Source: Elusimicrobium sp. (GTDB lineage: Bacteria > Elusimicrobiota > Elusimicrobia > Elusimicrobiales > Elusimicrobiaceae). From it: a stretch of DNA of 64,000 nucleotides. Position numbers and translations under genes: made by a program. The stretch spans positions 1 through 64,000 of the forward strand of contig SUVG01000003.1 of the NCBI GenBank assembly GCA_015062115.1, written 5' to 3'. Positions 53,481 to 61,495 of this stretch are shown piece after piece (the first letter of the stretch is position 1; each line of letters starts with the position of its first letter). The notes beneath the pieces were generated by a model. The model searched no databases. It saw nothing but the letters and a program-made list of their open reading frames with translations, and was not told the DNA's origin.

Positions 53481-53509
53481 ATATTACCACTTATTAAAAC
53501 ATAGGTCAA
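53481..53509 (-). promoter_or_regulatory. dnaA promoter
   Basis: Minus strand TTGACC (53504-53509), 17-bp spacer, TAATAT (53481-53486). Start near 53474, leader of about 27 nt to the GTG. Confidence 0.65.
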
Positions 53510-53713
53510 ATAAAAAAAGTAAAAATAGGGTTTAAATTGCTAAAATACCTGTAAATTACGATTTTTTAAAAAAATAGCAGGGTTTGCCTATAAATTTATT
53601 AAAACTTAAAAAAATAGTGTTTTTATGGAAAAAAAGTGCTTTATAATCAAAATTTATTTAATTTAGAAACTAGTTAAATTTATACCTTGTATGTACTTTT
53701 TGTATTTTTATAA

Positions 53714-53741
53714 TTACAAAAGCAGTAAAATATGTTATATT
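53714..53741 (+). promoter_or_regulatory. Promoter of the dfx-fprA-flavin reductase-rubredoxin operon
   Basis: TTACAA (53714-53719), 16-bp spacer, TATATT (53736-53741). Start near 53748, leader of about 36 nt. The region is so AT-rich that chance matches are likely. Confidence 0.45.
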
Positions 53742-53783
53742 ATTATTAGGAATAATTACTAATAAAAAAATAAAGGGGGCATT

Positions 53784-54170
53784 ATGGCTCAAGTAAATGA
53801 AGTGTATAAATGTGCTGTTTGTGGTAATATTATAGAAGTAGTGCATGGCGGTGCAGGTGAATTGGTATGCTGTGGACAACCGATGAAAAATCAAATTACC
53901 GGTACTTCCGACGGAGCAGCCGAAAAACATGTGCCTGTGGTAGAAAAAGTAGAAGGTGGTTATTTGGTAAAAGTAGGCAGTGTGGAACATCCTTCTACGC
54001 CGGAACATTACATTGAATGGATTGAACTGATTTGTGAAAAATGCGGAAAAGTACAACGCAAACACTTAAAACCGGGAGATAAACCTGAAGCCTTTTTTAA
54101 GACGGACGCCGAAAAAGTAATTGTGAGAGAATACTGCAATTTACACGGTTTATGGAAATCTGAAAAATAA
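53784..54170 (+). CDS. dfx: Desulfoferrodoxin (superoxide reductase, two-iron type)
   Basis: Reduces superoxide to hydrogen peroxide without making O2. 128 residues: N-terminal desulforedoxin-like iron site (C10, C13, C29-C30) and the SOR site with E47/K48/H49, H69, H75 (EHYIEW), C118 and H121 (CNLHG). Strong SD AAAGGGGG. First gene of an oxygen-defence operon; rubredoxin at 55941 is its likely electron donor. Confidence 0.96.
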   Translation: MAQVNEVYKCAVCGNIIEVVHGGAGELVCCGQPMKNQITGTSDGAAEKHVPVVEKVEGGYLVKVGSVEHPSTPEHYIEWIELICEKCGKVQRKHLKPGDKPEAFFKTDAEKVIVREYCNLHGLWKSEK

Positions 54171-54189
54171 AGTTAGGAGACGATAGTAT

Positions 54190-55386
54190 ATGATGCAAGC
54201 GGTAAAAATTACAGATAAAGTTTATTGGGTGGGGGCAATTGATTGGAATATACGTGATTTTCACGGTTATTCCACTAAAAAAGGAACTACTTATAATGCC
54301 TATTTGGTAATGACGGAAAAACCCACTTTAATAGACACGGTGAAAAAAGAATTTTACGGGGAAATGATGGAACGCATTAAAAGCGTAATAGACCCCAAAG
54401 ACATTAAAATTATTATTTCCAACCACTCGGAATTAGATCATGCCGGGGCTTTACCGCAAACAGTAGATGCTATCAATCCGGAAGAAGTATATGTATCGGA
54501 TATGGGTTTTAAGGATATTACGGCCCAGTTCCATTGTGATCTAAAATTAAAAACCGTTAAGACGGGAGACAGAATTGATATTGGGGGAGATACAATCTCT
54601 TTTGTGGAAGCGAGAATGTTGCACTGGCCGGATAGTATGTTCTCTTATTTGGAAAAAGAAAATGTATTGTTTACCAACGATGTATTCGGTATGCACTATG
54701 CCACCAGCAAACTCTTCGACGATGAAAATGAAGAAAGATTGTGGCTCTATGAAGCGGAAAAATACTATGCCAACATTGTACTTCCTTATTCGGATATTGT
54801 ACTTCGCTTTTTGGCTCAAGTGCAAAAAATGGGATTATCTCCCAAAATTATTGCTCCCGACCACGGTTTTATTTGGAGAAAAGATCCTTCTAAAATTGTG
54901 GAATTATATGCTAAATGGGCGGCTCAGGCTCCTAAAAATAAAGCGTTGGTTGTCTATGATACTATGTGGGGAAGCACCGAAAAAATGGCCACCTATATTG
55001 CCGACGGATTACGCGAAGGGGGGACTATTGTTAAACAACTTTCCATGCATAGTAATCACAGAAGTGATGTGGCTACCGAGATTTTAGATGCTTCCGCTTT
55101 AATTATCGGTTCTCCGGTATTAAACAGCCAAATTTTTCCTGCGATGGCCGATGTTTTATGCTACTTAAAAGGACTTCGTAAGAAAGGGCTTGTGGGGGCG
55201 GCTTTCGGTTCTTACGGGTGGAACGGATCCCCGGTAGATGAACTAACTAAAATACTGGAAAGTATGAATGTGGAAGTAGTATCCCCGGCTATTAAATCTC
55301 CTTTTGTTCCCGACGAGAATATCAAAAAAGCTTGCCGTGAATTAGGGCTTTTAGTCAGCCAAAAAATTGCTGAAAAATTAAAATAA
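54190..55386 (+). CDS. fprA: A-type flavodiiron protein (O2/NO reductase)
   Basis: 398 residues: N-terminal metallo-beta-lactamase-like diiron domain with H79-x-E81-x-D83-H84 (NHSELDHAG), H145 (MLHWPD) and D164 (TNDVFG), then APDHGFIW; C-terminal flavodoxin domain (VVYDTMWGSTEKMA, about 254 onward; FGSYGWNG). Reduces O2 to water (or NO to N2O) using electrons from rubredoxin. SD TAGGAG. 19 nt after dfx. Confidence 0.96.
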   Translation: MMQAVKITDKVYWVGAIDWNIRDFHGYSTKKGTTYNAYLVMTEKPTLIDTVKKEFYGEMMERIKSVIDPKDIKIIISNHSELDHAGALPQTVDAINPEEVYVSDMGFKDITAQFHCDLKLKTVKTGDRIDIGGDTISFVEARMLHWPDSMFSYLEKENVLFTNDVFGMHYATSKLFDDENEERLWLYEAEKYYANIVLPYSDIVLRFLAQVQKMGLSPKIIAPDHGFIWRKDPSKIVELYAKWAAQAPKNKALVVYDTMWGSTEKMATYIADGLREGGTIVKQLSMHSNHRSDVATEILDASALIIGSPVLNSQIFPAMADVLCYLKGLRKKGLVGAAFGSYGWNGSPVDELTKILESMNVEVVSPAIKSPFVPDENIKKACRELGLLVSQKIAEKLK

Positions 55387-55398
55387 AGGTATATTTGT

Positions 55399-55908
55399 AT
55401 GGCGGCAAATGAAATAAACGAAGGGTTAAATTATATTACTTACGGGTTGTATATTGTTACTTCGGTCGACGGAGAAAAGAAAAACGGACTGATTGTAAAT
55501 ACTGTTTTTCAGGTAACCGCGCAACCGGCACAAGTGGCTATTTCCGTTAATAAAAATAGTTTAACGCATGATATTATTACAAAAAGCCGTGTATTTGCCG
55601 CTATGCCTCTTGAACAGGAAAGCACTTTACCTTTTATCGGTATTTTTGGTTTCCGTTCGGGGAAAACCTTTGATAAATTTTCTAAAGTTCCTTATAAAAC
55701 CGGCTTTTTAGGTTGCCCGATTGTTACGGAACATACACTTTCTTATATGGAAGTGGAAGTAAACAATACGGTAGATTTAGGAACTCACACCTTGTTTATC
55801 GGAGAAGTAAAAGATGCCGGCGTGTTAAAACAAGGCCAAGCCCTTACATATGATTATTATCATCATGTGATTAAAGGCAAAACACCTGCGGGTGCAACAC
55901 ACTCATAA
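55399..55908 (+). CDS. Flavin reductase-like FMN protein (Hrb/flavoredoxin type)
   Basis: 169 residues, flavin reductase domain of the split-barrel family ([39 protein letters not shown] in two parts; [11 protein letters not shown]). It resembles the N-terminal part of high-molecular-weight rubredoxin (Hrb), which passes NAD(P)H electrons to flavodiiron proteins. Here the rubredoxin part is a separate gene 32 nt downstream, so the two products together would equal Hrb. Between fprA and rubredoxin in one operon. Confidence 0.88.
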   Translation: MAANEINEGLNYITYGLYIVTSVDGEKKNGLIVNTVFQVTAQPAQVAISVNKNSLTHDIITKSRVFAAMPLEQESTLPFIGIFGFRSGKTFDKFSKVPYKTGFLGCPIVTEHTLSYMEVEVNNTVDLGTHTLFIGEVKDAGVLKQGQALTYDYYHHVIKGKTPAGATHS

Positions 55909-55940
55909 ATTTAGAAGTAAAAAATCTGGAGGAAATTACT

Positions 55941-56102
55941 ATGGTAAAATATATTTGTGAAATTTGCGGTTATACGTATGATCCTGCTATCGGTGATCCG
56001 GAAAACGGAGTACCGGCCGGAACCAAATGGGAAGACTTAAAAGAAGATTGGGTTTGCCCTGTTTGCGGGGTAGGTAAGGACCAATTTAAGCCTGAAAATT
56101 AA
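55941..56102 (+). CDS. Rubredoxin
   Basis: 53 residues: [44 protein letters not shown]. The two CxxCG iron ligand pairs are intact (C6/C9, C39/C42). Small electron carrier serving the superoxide reductase and flavodiiron protein upstream. SD GGAGG lies 8 nt before the ATG. Last gene of the operon; a weak hairpin terminator follows. Confidence 0.96.
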   Translation: MVKYICEICGYTYDPAIGDPENGVPAGTKWEDLKEDWVCPVCGVGKDQFKPEN

Positions 56103-56155
56103 ATTTTGAGGGTATTTTGAAAAAAACGCTTAAAATTTAAGTATTTTTTTGAAAT

Positions 56156-56187
56156 AAAAAAAGGGACTCTTTTTAGGGCCCCTTTTT
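56156..56187. terminator. Terminator between rubredoxin and the lipoprotein gene
   Basis: A-rich AAAAAGGG paired with CCCCTTTTT across a loop, between convergent genes. Runs of A and T on each side suit both directions. Confidence 0.6.
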
Positions 56188-56200
56188 GTAATGACTGATG

Positions 56201-56515
56201 TTAATATCCATAAACATTACGGCAAGAATAAGCATAGGTTAACTTATAATCATAAATACTGTCTATCCAAACAATATTTTTAATACCTGCTTCTTTTATT
56301 GCACCTATTAAGGTATCCGGTGTTTTTGTTTTATGCCAGGGCCAAGGAATTACTCCTAATAACAAAAACGAACAAGAAGATCCTTTTTTTAGTTCTTCTG
56401 TTTGTTTGAAATAAACCTGTTGAGCATCTAGTTGTAATGAGTATTGTGTGGTTCCGTAAAGACCACAACCGCTCATTAAACCTATGCAGAGTAGTAGTAT
56501 GATTATTTTTTTCAT
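56201..56515 (-). CDS. Small lipoprotein, TRL-like
   Basis: 104 residues. Lipoprotein signal with lipobox LMSGC (Cys17). The mature part keeps the layout of TRL-like lipoproteins: a KKGSSCSF segment, a short LGVIPWPW stretch, then DTLIGAIKEAGIKNIVWID and an ending CRNVYGY. Function of that family is unknown. Start supported by AAGGGG upstream. Single gene. Confidence 0.65.
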   Translation of the reverse strand: MKKIIILLLCIGLMSGCGLYGTTQYSLQLDAQQVYFKQTEELKKGSSCSFLLLGVIPWPWHKTKTPDTLIGAIKEAGIKNIVWIDSIYDYKLTYAYSCRNVYGY

Positions 56516-56577
56516 AAATATACCCCTTTACTAAAGAGTAAAGAGGGAAAACTTCTACTACAAGTAAATAAATATAC

Positions 56578-56583
56578 TATAAT
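56578..56583 (+). promoter_or_regulatory. -10 box of the glycosyltransferase gene, 6 nt from ATG
   Basis: TATAAT at 56578-56583, followed by 6 nt and the ATG at 56590. Transcription would begin at the start codon. No Shine-Dalgarno is present. The -35 region is poor. Confidence 0.5.
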
Positions 56584-56589
56584 AACAAT

Positions 56590-57702
56590 ATGAAAATTCT
56601 ATATGTTATTACTTCTACAGATGTCGGCGGTGCAGAAAAAGCACTGGCTGATTTGGTTATTGAAACCGCAAAGGAAAATCGGGTGCAGATTGTTTGCCTA
56701 AAAAAGTTGGGGCCCGTGGCGGAAGAATTAAAACAAAAAGGAATAGAAGTAATTTCTTTGGAAATGAAATGGTATTCCCAGCGTGGGGTTATAAAAAAAA
56801 TAGCGGAAATTATAGATACTTTTAAGCCGGATTTGGTTCATGCTATGCTTTACCGGGCTATTGAATATACGCGTATTGCTATAGCCGGAAAAGGAATCAA
56901 ATTGCTCACGACTCCCCATTTTGATTTATCCAAAAAAAATATTTTGTTAAGATATACAGACCGTATGTTAAAAGATTTAGACACTCTCACGGTGGCGGAA
57001 TCTTTTTCAACGGCCAAATATTTGGTTGAAAAGCAAAAATATCTTAAAAATAAGGTTTTTTTACTTCCAAACGGAGTAGATAAAGAGGTTTTTTTTCAAG
57101 ATAAATCAGCCCGGGAAAAGATGCGCAAGCAGTATGGATATTCTCCCGAAAATATTATTTTTATTAGTGTAGCCCGTTTGGAACCGGTAAAAGATCCTTT
57201 AACTTTGTTGCAATCTTTTAGAAATGTCCATCGTTCTTGTCCTCAAGCCAGGTTGGTGTATGTGGGAGAGGGAAAAGAGAGAAAGAAAATAGAAGATTAT
57301 ATTAAACAGAGTAATTTAGAAGAGGCTGTACTTCTTGCCGGAGAACAGAAAAATATCAGCAGTTGGCTGAATATGGCTGATATTTTTATACTTACCTCTG
57401 TGGAAGAAAGCCTTCCTCTTTCTTTATTGGAAGCCTTACATGTAGGCCTGCCTTGTATAGTCAGTAAAGTGGGGGATATGCCTCTTTGGGTAGAAAACGG
57501 AAAGAACGGTTTTGTGTGTAAACCGGGTGAAATAACCCTGTTTAGTTGCTTTATGAGTGAGTTGATTTTAGATGAATCAAAAAGAGAGAAAATGTCCTCT
57601 TATTCTTTGAAACTTTCTCAAAGGGTTACCTATACTTCCCAACAGTATCAACAAATTTATCAACAAGTTTTTAATAATAGTTTTCACGTGAAAACAAATT
57701 AG
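56590..57702 (+). CDS. Family 4 glycosyltransferase
   Basis: 370 residues, GT-B fold of the GT4 group: N-terminal ITSTDVGGAEKALADL, C-terminal nucleotide-sugar site with FISVARLEPVKDPLTLL and SVEESLPLSLLEALHVGLPCIVSK (the E-x7-E type motif). Acceptor and donor are unknown. No membrane segment. The 3' end contains a parS-like palindrome, encoding SFHVKTN. No SD; possibly leaderless. Confidence 0.9.
   Translation: MKILYVITSTDVGGAEKALADLVIETAKENRVQIVCLKKLGPVAEELKQKGIEVISLEMKWYSQRGVIKKIAEIIDTFKPDLVHAMLYRAIEYTRIAIAGKGIKLLTTPHFDLSKKNILLRYTDRMLKDLDTLTVAESFSTAKYLVEKQKYLKNKVFLLPNGVDKEVFFQDKSAREKMRKQYGYSPENIIFISVARLEPVKDPLTLLQSFRNVHRSCPQARLVYVGEGKERKKIEDYIKQSNLEEAVLLAGEQKNISSWLNMADIFILTSVEESLPLSLLEALHVGLPCIVSKVGDMPLWVENGKNGFVCKPGEITLFSCFMSELILDESKREKMSSYSLKLSQRVTYTSQQYQQIYQQVFNNSFHVKTN
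57680..57695. promoter_or_regulatory. parS: parS-like palindrome 1
   Basis: GTTTTCACGTGAAAAC, a perfect 16-bp palindrome identical to the one at 58679-58694. It shares the TTTCACGTGAAA core with the bacterial parS consensus TGTTTCACGTGAAACA, differing at two symmetric outer positions on each side. It lies in the last codons of the glycosyltransferase gene, 1.1 kb from parA-parB and about 4-6 kb from oriC. Confidence 0.8.
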
Positions 57703-57710
57703 GAGTTGTT

Positions 57711-58679
57711 ATGGAATTGCGTTTATTTATTGTCGCGTGTATTATGTATGCTTTTACGCTTGCCACGCGTTACTTCAAAAAGAAAAAAGAGAAAAAATTC
57801 TTTAATTCTTTTGCATGGTGGCATTGTTTATTTCTTTTTCTTATCCTAAGTTGTGCGGTGTATGTTGCCCTGTTTGTGATGGGAGGGGGAACAGGGGAAC
57901 CCATGTCCGTATCAAAACTTTCCATCGGTTTGGTAGGAGCATTAGTCTGTGCGGTTTACGGGTATTTTAAGAGCCAAAAAGCCAATGAAAAAGAAAAAAA
58001 TGCTATCCTTAAAGCAGACTTAGAATGGAGTAATACGGTTTATTTTGCCGGTTTTGTGGCTTCTTTTGTTATGTTTTTCTTTATTCAGGCTTTCCAGATT
58101 CCTTCCGAATCTATGTATAATACTTTAATAAAGAAAGACCATTTGTTTGTAAACAAAGCTGCTTATGGTTTCCGTATTCCTTTTACAAATATCCGCTTTG
58201 GTGAATTTAATAAAATTAAACAAGGGGATATTATTGTATTTCAATTTCCCGCCAAAGATCGCAAACAACAAAACTGCGGGGGTTCCCAGTATGGCAAAGA
58301 TTTTGTAAAGCGCGTTATTGCTATGCCGGGGGATACGGTACAAATCATTGATGGCCACCCTTGGGTAAACGGACAAAAACTTCCCCAACAAGACTATGAG
58401 TTGTATGATGATGTGGAGAGAGTTTCTTATCAAGAAGAGGAAGATCCTGCGCTTTATCAACAACTTTGGGAAGAACACCAATTAGACCAATACTTAGGTA
58501 TTTACTTAAGAGATTCTTTAGGGCCTGTAAAGGTGCCGGAAGGCCATTATTTTGCTATGGGGGATAATCGTGATAATTCTTGCGATTCCCGTTTTTGGGG
58601 GCCGGTTCCCAGAGAGAACATAAAAGGAAAAGCCTGGTTTATTCATTGGCCTCTTAACCGTATTCGTATGATTAAATAG
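57711..58679 (+). CDS. lepB: Signal peptidase I
   Basis: 322 residues. Catalytic Ser134 in QIPSESM and Lys200 in FVKRVIAMPGD, plus GDNRDNSCDSRFWGPV in the C-terminal box. It has an unusually long N-terminal part with about four membrane segments before the catalytic domain (the last at 108-127). An insert with Glu/Gln-rich sequence (228-255) lies within the catalytic domain. SD TAGGAG. Flanked by the two parS-like sites. Confidence 0.95.
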   Translation: MELRLFIVACIMYAFTLATRYFKKKKEKKFFNSFAWWHCLFLFLILSCAVYVALFVMGGGTGEPMSVSKLSIGLVGALVCAVYGYFKSQKANEKEKNAILKADLEWSNTVYFAGFVASFVMFFFIQAFQIPSESMYNTLIKKDHLFVNKAAYGFRIPFTNIRFGEFNKIKQGDIIVFQFPAKDRKQQNCGGSQYGKDFVKRVIAMPGDTVQIIDGHPWVNGQKLPQQDYELYDDVERVSYQEEEDPALYQQLWEEHQLDQYLGIYLRDSLGPVKVPEGHYFAMGDNRDNSCDSRFWGPVPRENIKGKAWFIHWPLNRIRMIK

Positions 58680-58694
58680 TTTTCACGTGAAAAC
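58679..58694. promoter_or_regulatory. parS: parS-like palindrome 2
   Basis: Second copy of GTTTTCACGTGAAAAC, starting at the last base of the lepB stop codon and 999 bp from the first copy. It sits between lepB and the parA promoter, so ParB bound here could also affect parAB expression. Confidence 0.82.
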
Positions 58695-58697
58695 CCA

Positions 58698-58726
58698 TTG
58701 ATTTTTTTGCCCAAATCATGTTAAAT
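58698..58726 (+). promoter_or_regulatory. parA-parB promoter
   Basis: TTGATT (58698-58703), 17-bp spacer, TTAAAT (58721-58726), about 27 nt before the parA ATG and 4 bp after parS-like site 2. Confidence 0.55.
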
Positions 58727-58752
58727 ATTAGTATATTCTTTTTGGAGGAATT

Positions 58753-59586
58753 ATGGGAGAAATTGTAGTCGTTGCCAACCAAAAAGGCGGAGTGGGTAAA
58801 ACCACCACTTCTATTAACCTTTCTTATGCGTTATCCTGCTTAGACCAAGAAGTTCTCTTGGTTGATTTTGACCCGCAGGGAAATGCAGGTTCCGGACTGG
58901 GAGTAGATGTTGCGGACGGAGAAAAATCTGTCTATCATCTTATTACCAAAACTGCCTCTTTTGAACAAGTAGTGCGCCAAACTTCCAGCGAAATGTTAGA
59001 TGTCCTCCCGGCTTGTAAAAACTTGGCCGGTGCGGAAGTTGAACTGGTAAATGTTCGCGGGCGCGAAAACATTTTGAAAGACACTTTGGCCCCGCTGAAG
59101 GAAATGTACGATTATATTATTATTGACTGTCCGCCTTCTTTGGGCCTTTTAACCTTAAATGCTTTGATGGCGGCCGATAGCATCATTACACCTGTTCAGT
59201 GTGAGTTTTATGCCATGGACGGTTTGGCTCACTTTATGGGAACCGTTAATAAAATCAAACAATTTCTGCATCCTAAACTTAAAATGGACGGCGGTGTTCT
59301 TACTATGTATGATTCCCGCATGAATCTTTCCAAACAGGTTTTTGCGGAAGTAAGCCGCTATTTTGGTGATAAAGTATATAAAACTCCTATTCCTCGCAAT
59401 ATTCGCTTAGCGGAAGCCCCCAGTTTCGGCCAGGCTATTTTCGATTACGACCCTGCCTGTCGCGGTGCCAATGCATATATTCAATTAGGAATTGAGTTTT
59501 TGGTTCGCCGCGGCGCCAACCCGGAAATGTATAAAGACTTTAAGATGACGGGCGAAATGCCTGTAAATTATGATTTTGGAGGATAA
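58753..59586 (+). CDS. parA: Chromosome-partitioning ATPase ParA/Soj
   Basis: 277 residues, Walker-type ATPase: deviant Walker A KGGVGKTT (11-18), VDFDPQGNAGSGLG, and IIDCPPSLGLLTLNAL. Chromosomal type, without an N-terminal HTH. Moves ParB-parS complexes. SD GGAGG. Followed at once by parB. Confidence 0.97.
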   Translation: MGEIVVVANQKGGVGKTTTSINLSYALSCLDQEVLLVDFDPQGNAGSGLGVDVADGEKSVYHLITKTASFEQVVRQTSSEMLDVLPACKNLAGAEVELVNVRGRENILKDTLAPLKEMYDYIIIDCPPSLGLLTLNALMAADSIITPVQCEFYAMDGLAHFMGTVNKIKQFLHPKLKMDGGVLTMYDSRMNLSKQVFAEVSRYFGDKVYKTPIPRNIRLAEAPSFGQAIFDYDPACRGANAYIQLGIEFLVRRGANPEMYKDFKMTGEMPVNYDFGG

Positions 59587-59587
59587 G

Positions 59588-60493
59588 ATGTCCAGACTGG
59601 CATTAGGAAAAGGCTTAGATGCCCTTATTAAACAAACCCAAGAAGTGGTACAAATGACCACGCAAGAAGCCGCCCAAGTAGTAGAAACTTCTTCCGGAGC
59701 GGCTGTTGCTAAAATTGCCGTAAATAAAATTGTTCCCAACCGTTTTCAACCCCGTCGCGTATTTGATGAGGAAAAACTGCAAGAATTGGCGCAATCTATC
59801 AAAGAACATGGCCTTACCCAACCAATTGTGGTGGTGTATGACGCCGGATTGGATAAATACGAAATTGTGGTGGGGGAACGCCGTTTCCGTGCCACGCAAT
59901 TAGCCGGTTTAACTGAAATTGATGCTATTGTCCATAAACATCTGGGCGATAAAGAAATGTGCGCGCTTGCTCTTATCGAAAATATCCAGCGCGAAGACTT
60001 AAACCCCATCGAAACGGCCCTTGGGTATCGCAACTTAATGAATAAGTTTTATATTACCCAAACAGATTTAGCCTCTTATTGCGGCAAATCTAAAGCGGCT
60101 ATTTCCAATTCCTTGCGTCTGTTGGACTTGGAGCCCGAAATTCAGCAAGCCTTGCAGGAAGGGACTCTGTCCGAGGGGCATGGACGCGCACTTTTAATGG
60201 TAACAGATCCCGCCAAACGCGATCTTCTCTTTAAGAAAATGAACGGAAGCAAAATGTCCGTCCGCCAAGCGGAAGAAGCGGCCCGTGCATTGATGTTTCC
60301 GGCAAAACCCTCCGCAAAACAAACAAAACCTGCGGAAGTGGCTTCTTTTGAAAACGACTTGCAATCTGCTTTGGGTACCAAAGTGGAAGTAAAATATGGC
60401 AAGAACATCAAAAAAGGTACTTTGGTAATTCATTATCATTCTTTAGATGAATTGAATAACATTGCAAGCCGCTTAAAAAACAAAATGTTGTAA
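59588..60493 (+). CDS. parB: Chromosome-partitioning protein ParB/Spo0J
   Basis: 301 residues from the ATG at 59588 (GGAGG overlaps the parA end). N-terminal RLALGKGLDALI, the CTP-binding ParB box IVVGERRFRATQLAG, then the HTH region (YCGKSKAAISNSLRLLDL) that reads parS, and a C-terminal dimer domain. The two parS-like palindromes upstream are its likely targets. Confidence 0.96.
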   Translation: MSRLALGKGLDALIKQTQEVVQMTTQEAAQVVETSSGAAVAKIAVNKIVPNRFQPRRVFDEEKLQELAQSIKEHGLTQPIVVVYDAGLDKYEIVVGERRFRATQLAGLTEIDAIVHKHLGDKEMCALALIENIQREDLNPIETALGYRNLMNKFYITQTDLASYCGKSKAAISNSLRLLDLEPEIQQALQEGTLSEGHGRALLMVTDPAKRDLLFKKMNGSKMSVRQAEEAARALMFPAKPSAKQTKPAEVASFENDLQSALGTKVEVKYGKNIKKGTLVIHYHSLDELNNIASRLKNKML

Positions 60494-60510
60494 AAAAGTG
60501 TTTTTTAGTT

Positions 60511-60546
60511 CCCCGCATTCTAATTGGAGTGCGGGGATTTTTTATA
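60511..60546 (+). terminator. parB terminator
   Basis: 10-bp stem CCCCGCATTC (60511-60520) / GAGTGCGGGG (60527-60536), followed by ATTTTTTTA. Confidence 0.88.
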
Positions 60547-60681
60547 CCGAAAATATCATAGAGAAATTAAAACAAAAAACCCTTAAAAAATAAGGATAAT
60601 TTTTAATAATGGGCTTATTTTTGTTTTTTGAAAGGGGGGGAATATGCCGGGAAGGCTTATTTCGTTTTTACCTGTTACCCC

Positions 60682-60710
60682 TTGAAAAAATCTTTTTTAT
60701 TCGCTATACT
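60682..60710 (+). promoter_or_regulatory. Promoter of the small RNA at 60717
   Basis: TTGAAA (60682-60687), 17-bp spacer, TATACT (60705-60710). Start predicted at 60717-60719, exactly at the base of a long hairpin. Confidence 0.65.
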
Positions 60711-60716
60711 ATTGAT

Positions 60717-60787
60717 GTGAGATAATCAGCGGCGAGGGTGTTTGCCAGAAATGGCCTCTCTCATTTTGCGTTGATTATCTCTTTTTT
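60717..60787 (+). ncRNA. Candidate small RNA, about 70 nt, single long hairpin
   Basis: The predicted transcript is one structure: a 13-bp outer stem (60719-60731 with 60769-60781, one G-T pair), then GAGG/CCTC pairing, and an inner GCCA-GAAA-TGGC hairpin with a GNRA tetraloop (60744-60755). It ends in TTTTTT, so the RNA would be its own terminator. No ORF or SD inside. It has a good promoter. The segment lies between parB and mgtC terminators, so it is an independent unit. No known family recognised. Confidence 0.6.
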
Positions 60788-60811
60788 ATTCCCAAAAAAG
60801 GTTTTAAGCAA

Positions 60812-60850
60812 ACAAAAAACCCCAAGGCCAAAAGCCTCGGGGTTTTTGCA
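60812..60850 (-). terminator. mgtC terminator
   Basis: 9-bp stem CCCCAAGGC (60820-60828) / GCCTCGGGG (60834-60842) (one G-T or A-C position) with TTTTTTG after it on the minus strand. Confidence 0.82.
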
Positions 60851-60859
60851 AAGTTTTAC

Positions 60860-61489
60860 TTATTTATACAAACTGTGGACTTCCGGCATTTCCAAAAGTT
60901 CTTTTGTTACATTTTGAAATTCATGTCCGGTAAAAGTTGCCACGATGCTAACATGGAATCGGTTGTCTTGTTTGGAAACTTCTTTTTTAAGAATCGTTAC
61001 ATGTTGCTTTTCAATTTGTGTGGCAATTTTATTGACCACTTCCCATTTCGGTTCACAAGTGATGTAAATAGTGTCGTAGTGTTTTACGAACTCTACCAAT
61101 TTCACGGTTTTGCGAACCCCTAACTGCACCAGTAAAATGGAAGCCGCACAAATAGCCGCCCATACATATTGGCCGTATCCTACTGCCATCCCGATAGCCG
61201 CCACCAACCACACGCCGGCGGCTGTTGTTAAGCCGGAAATTTTATTTCCGTCCCGCAGGATAGATCCCGCGCCGATAAAACCCACACCCGTAACAATCTG
61301 TGCGGAAATACGGCCCGGATCGCCGCCGAAAGAGCCCATATATTCGGATAGGAGTGTAAACAAAGTGGCTCCCAGGCAGATTAAACAATACGTAGCATAT
61401 CCGGCAGGCTTATCGTGGTATTGTCTTTCCATGCCCAAGGCTCCGCCGAAGATTAACGCTAAAATTACTTTAATTAAAATTTCTTCCAT
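60860..61489 (-). CDS. MgtC/SapB family membrane protein
   Basis: 209 residues from the ATG at 61489. Family start EILIKVILALIFGGALGMERQ (split at about 3-23), then GFIGAGSILRDGNKISGLTTAA, four to five membrane helices, and a soluble ACT-like C-terminal domain. MgtC-type proteins act in Mg2+ homeostasis or inhibit the ATP synthase in some pathogens. No SD at a useful distance. A TATGAT -10 box ends 6 nt before the ATG, so it is probably leaderless. A TTG start at 61516 was not chosen. Confidence 0.88.
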   Translation of the reverse strand: MEEILIKVILALIFGGALGMERQYHDKPAGYATYCLICLGATLFTLLSEYMGSFGGDPGRISAQIVTGVGFIGAGSILRDGNKISGLTTAAGVWLVAAIGMAVGYGQYVWAAICAASILLVQLGVRKTVKLVEFVKHYDTIYITCEPKWEVVNKIATQIEKQHVTILKKEVSKQDNRFHVSIVATFTGHEFQNVTKELLEMPEVHSLYK

Positions 61490-61495
61490 ATCCTT

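Larger units (their letters stand above)
53448..53783. other. AT-rich region between dnaA and dfx, candidate DNA-unwinding element
   Basis: 336 bp without a gene. Very AT-rich, with many A/T runs, and divergent transcription on either side. It holds the dnaA promoter (53481-53509) and the dfx promoter (53714-53741). Only the DnaA box at its left border is clear, so melting during initiation may occur here or in the dnaA-dnaN gap (bipartite origin). Confidence 0.55.

Noticed and set aside
60645-60686. 13-codon ORF (ATG CCG GGA ... TGA) with a strong run of G (GGGGGG) just upstream, near the sRNA promoter
   Set aside because: The G-run could act as SD, but the peptide is very short and has no features. 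The ORF overlaps the sRNA -35 box. I keep it only as a note.
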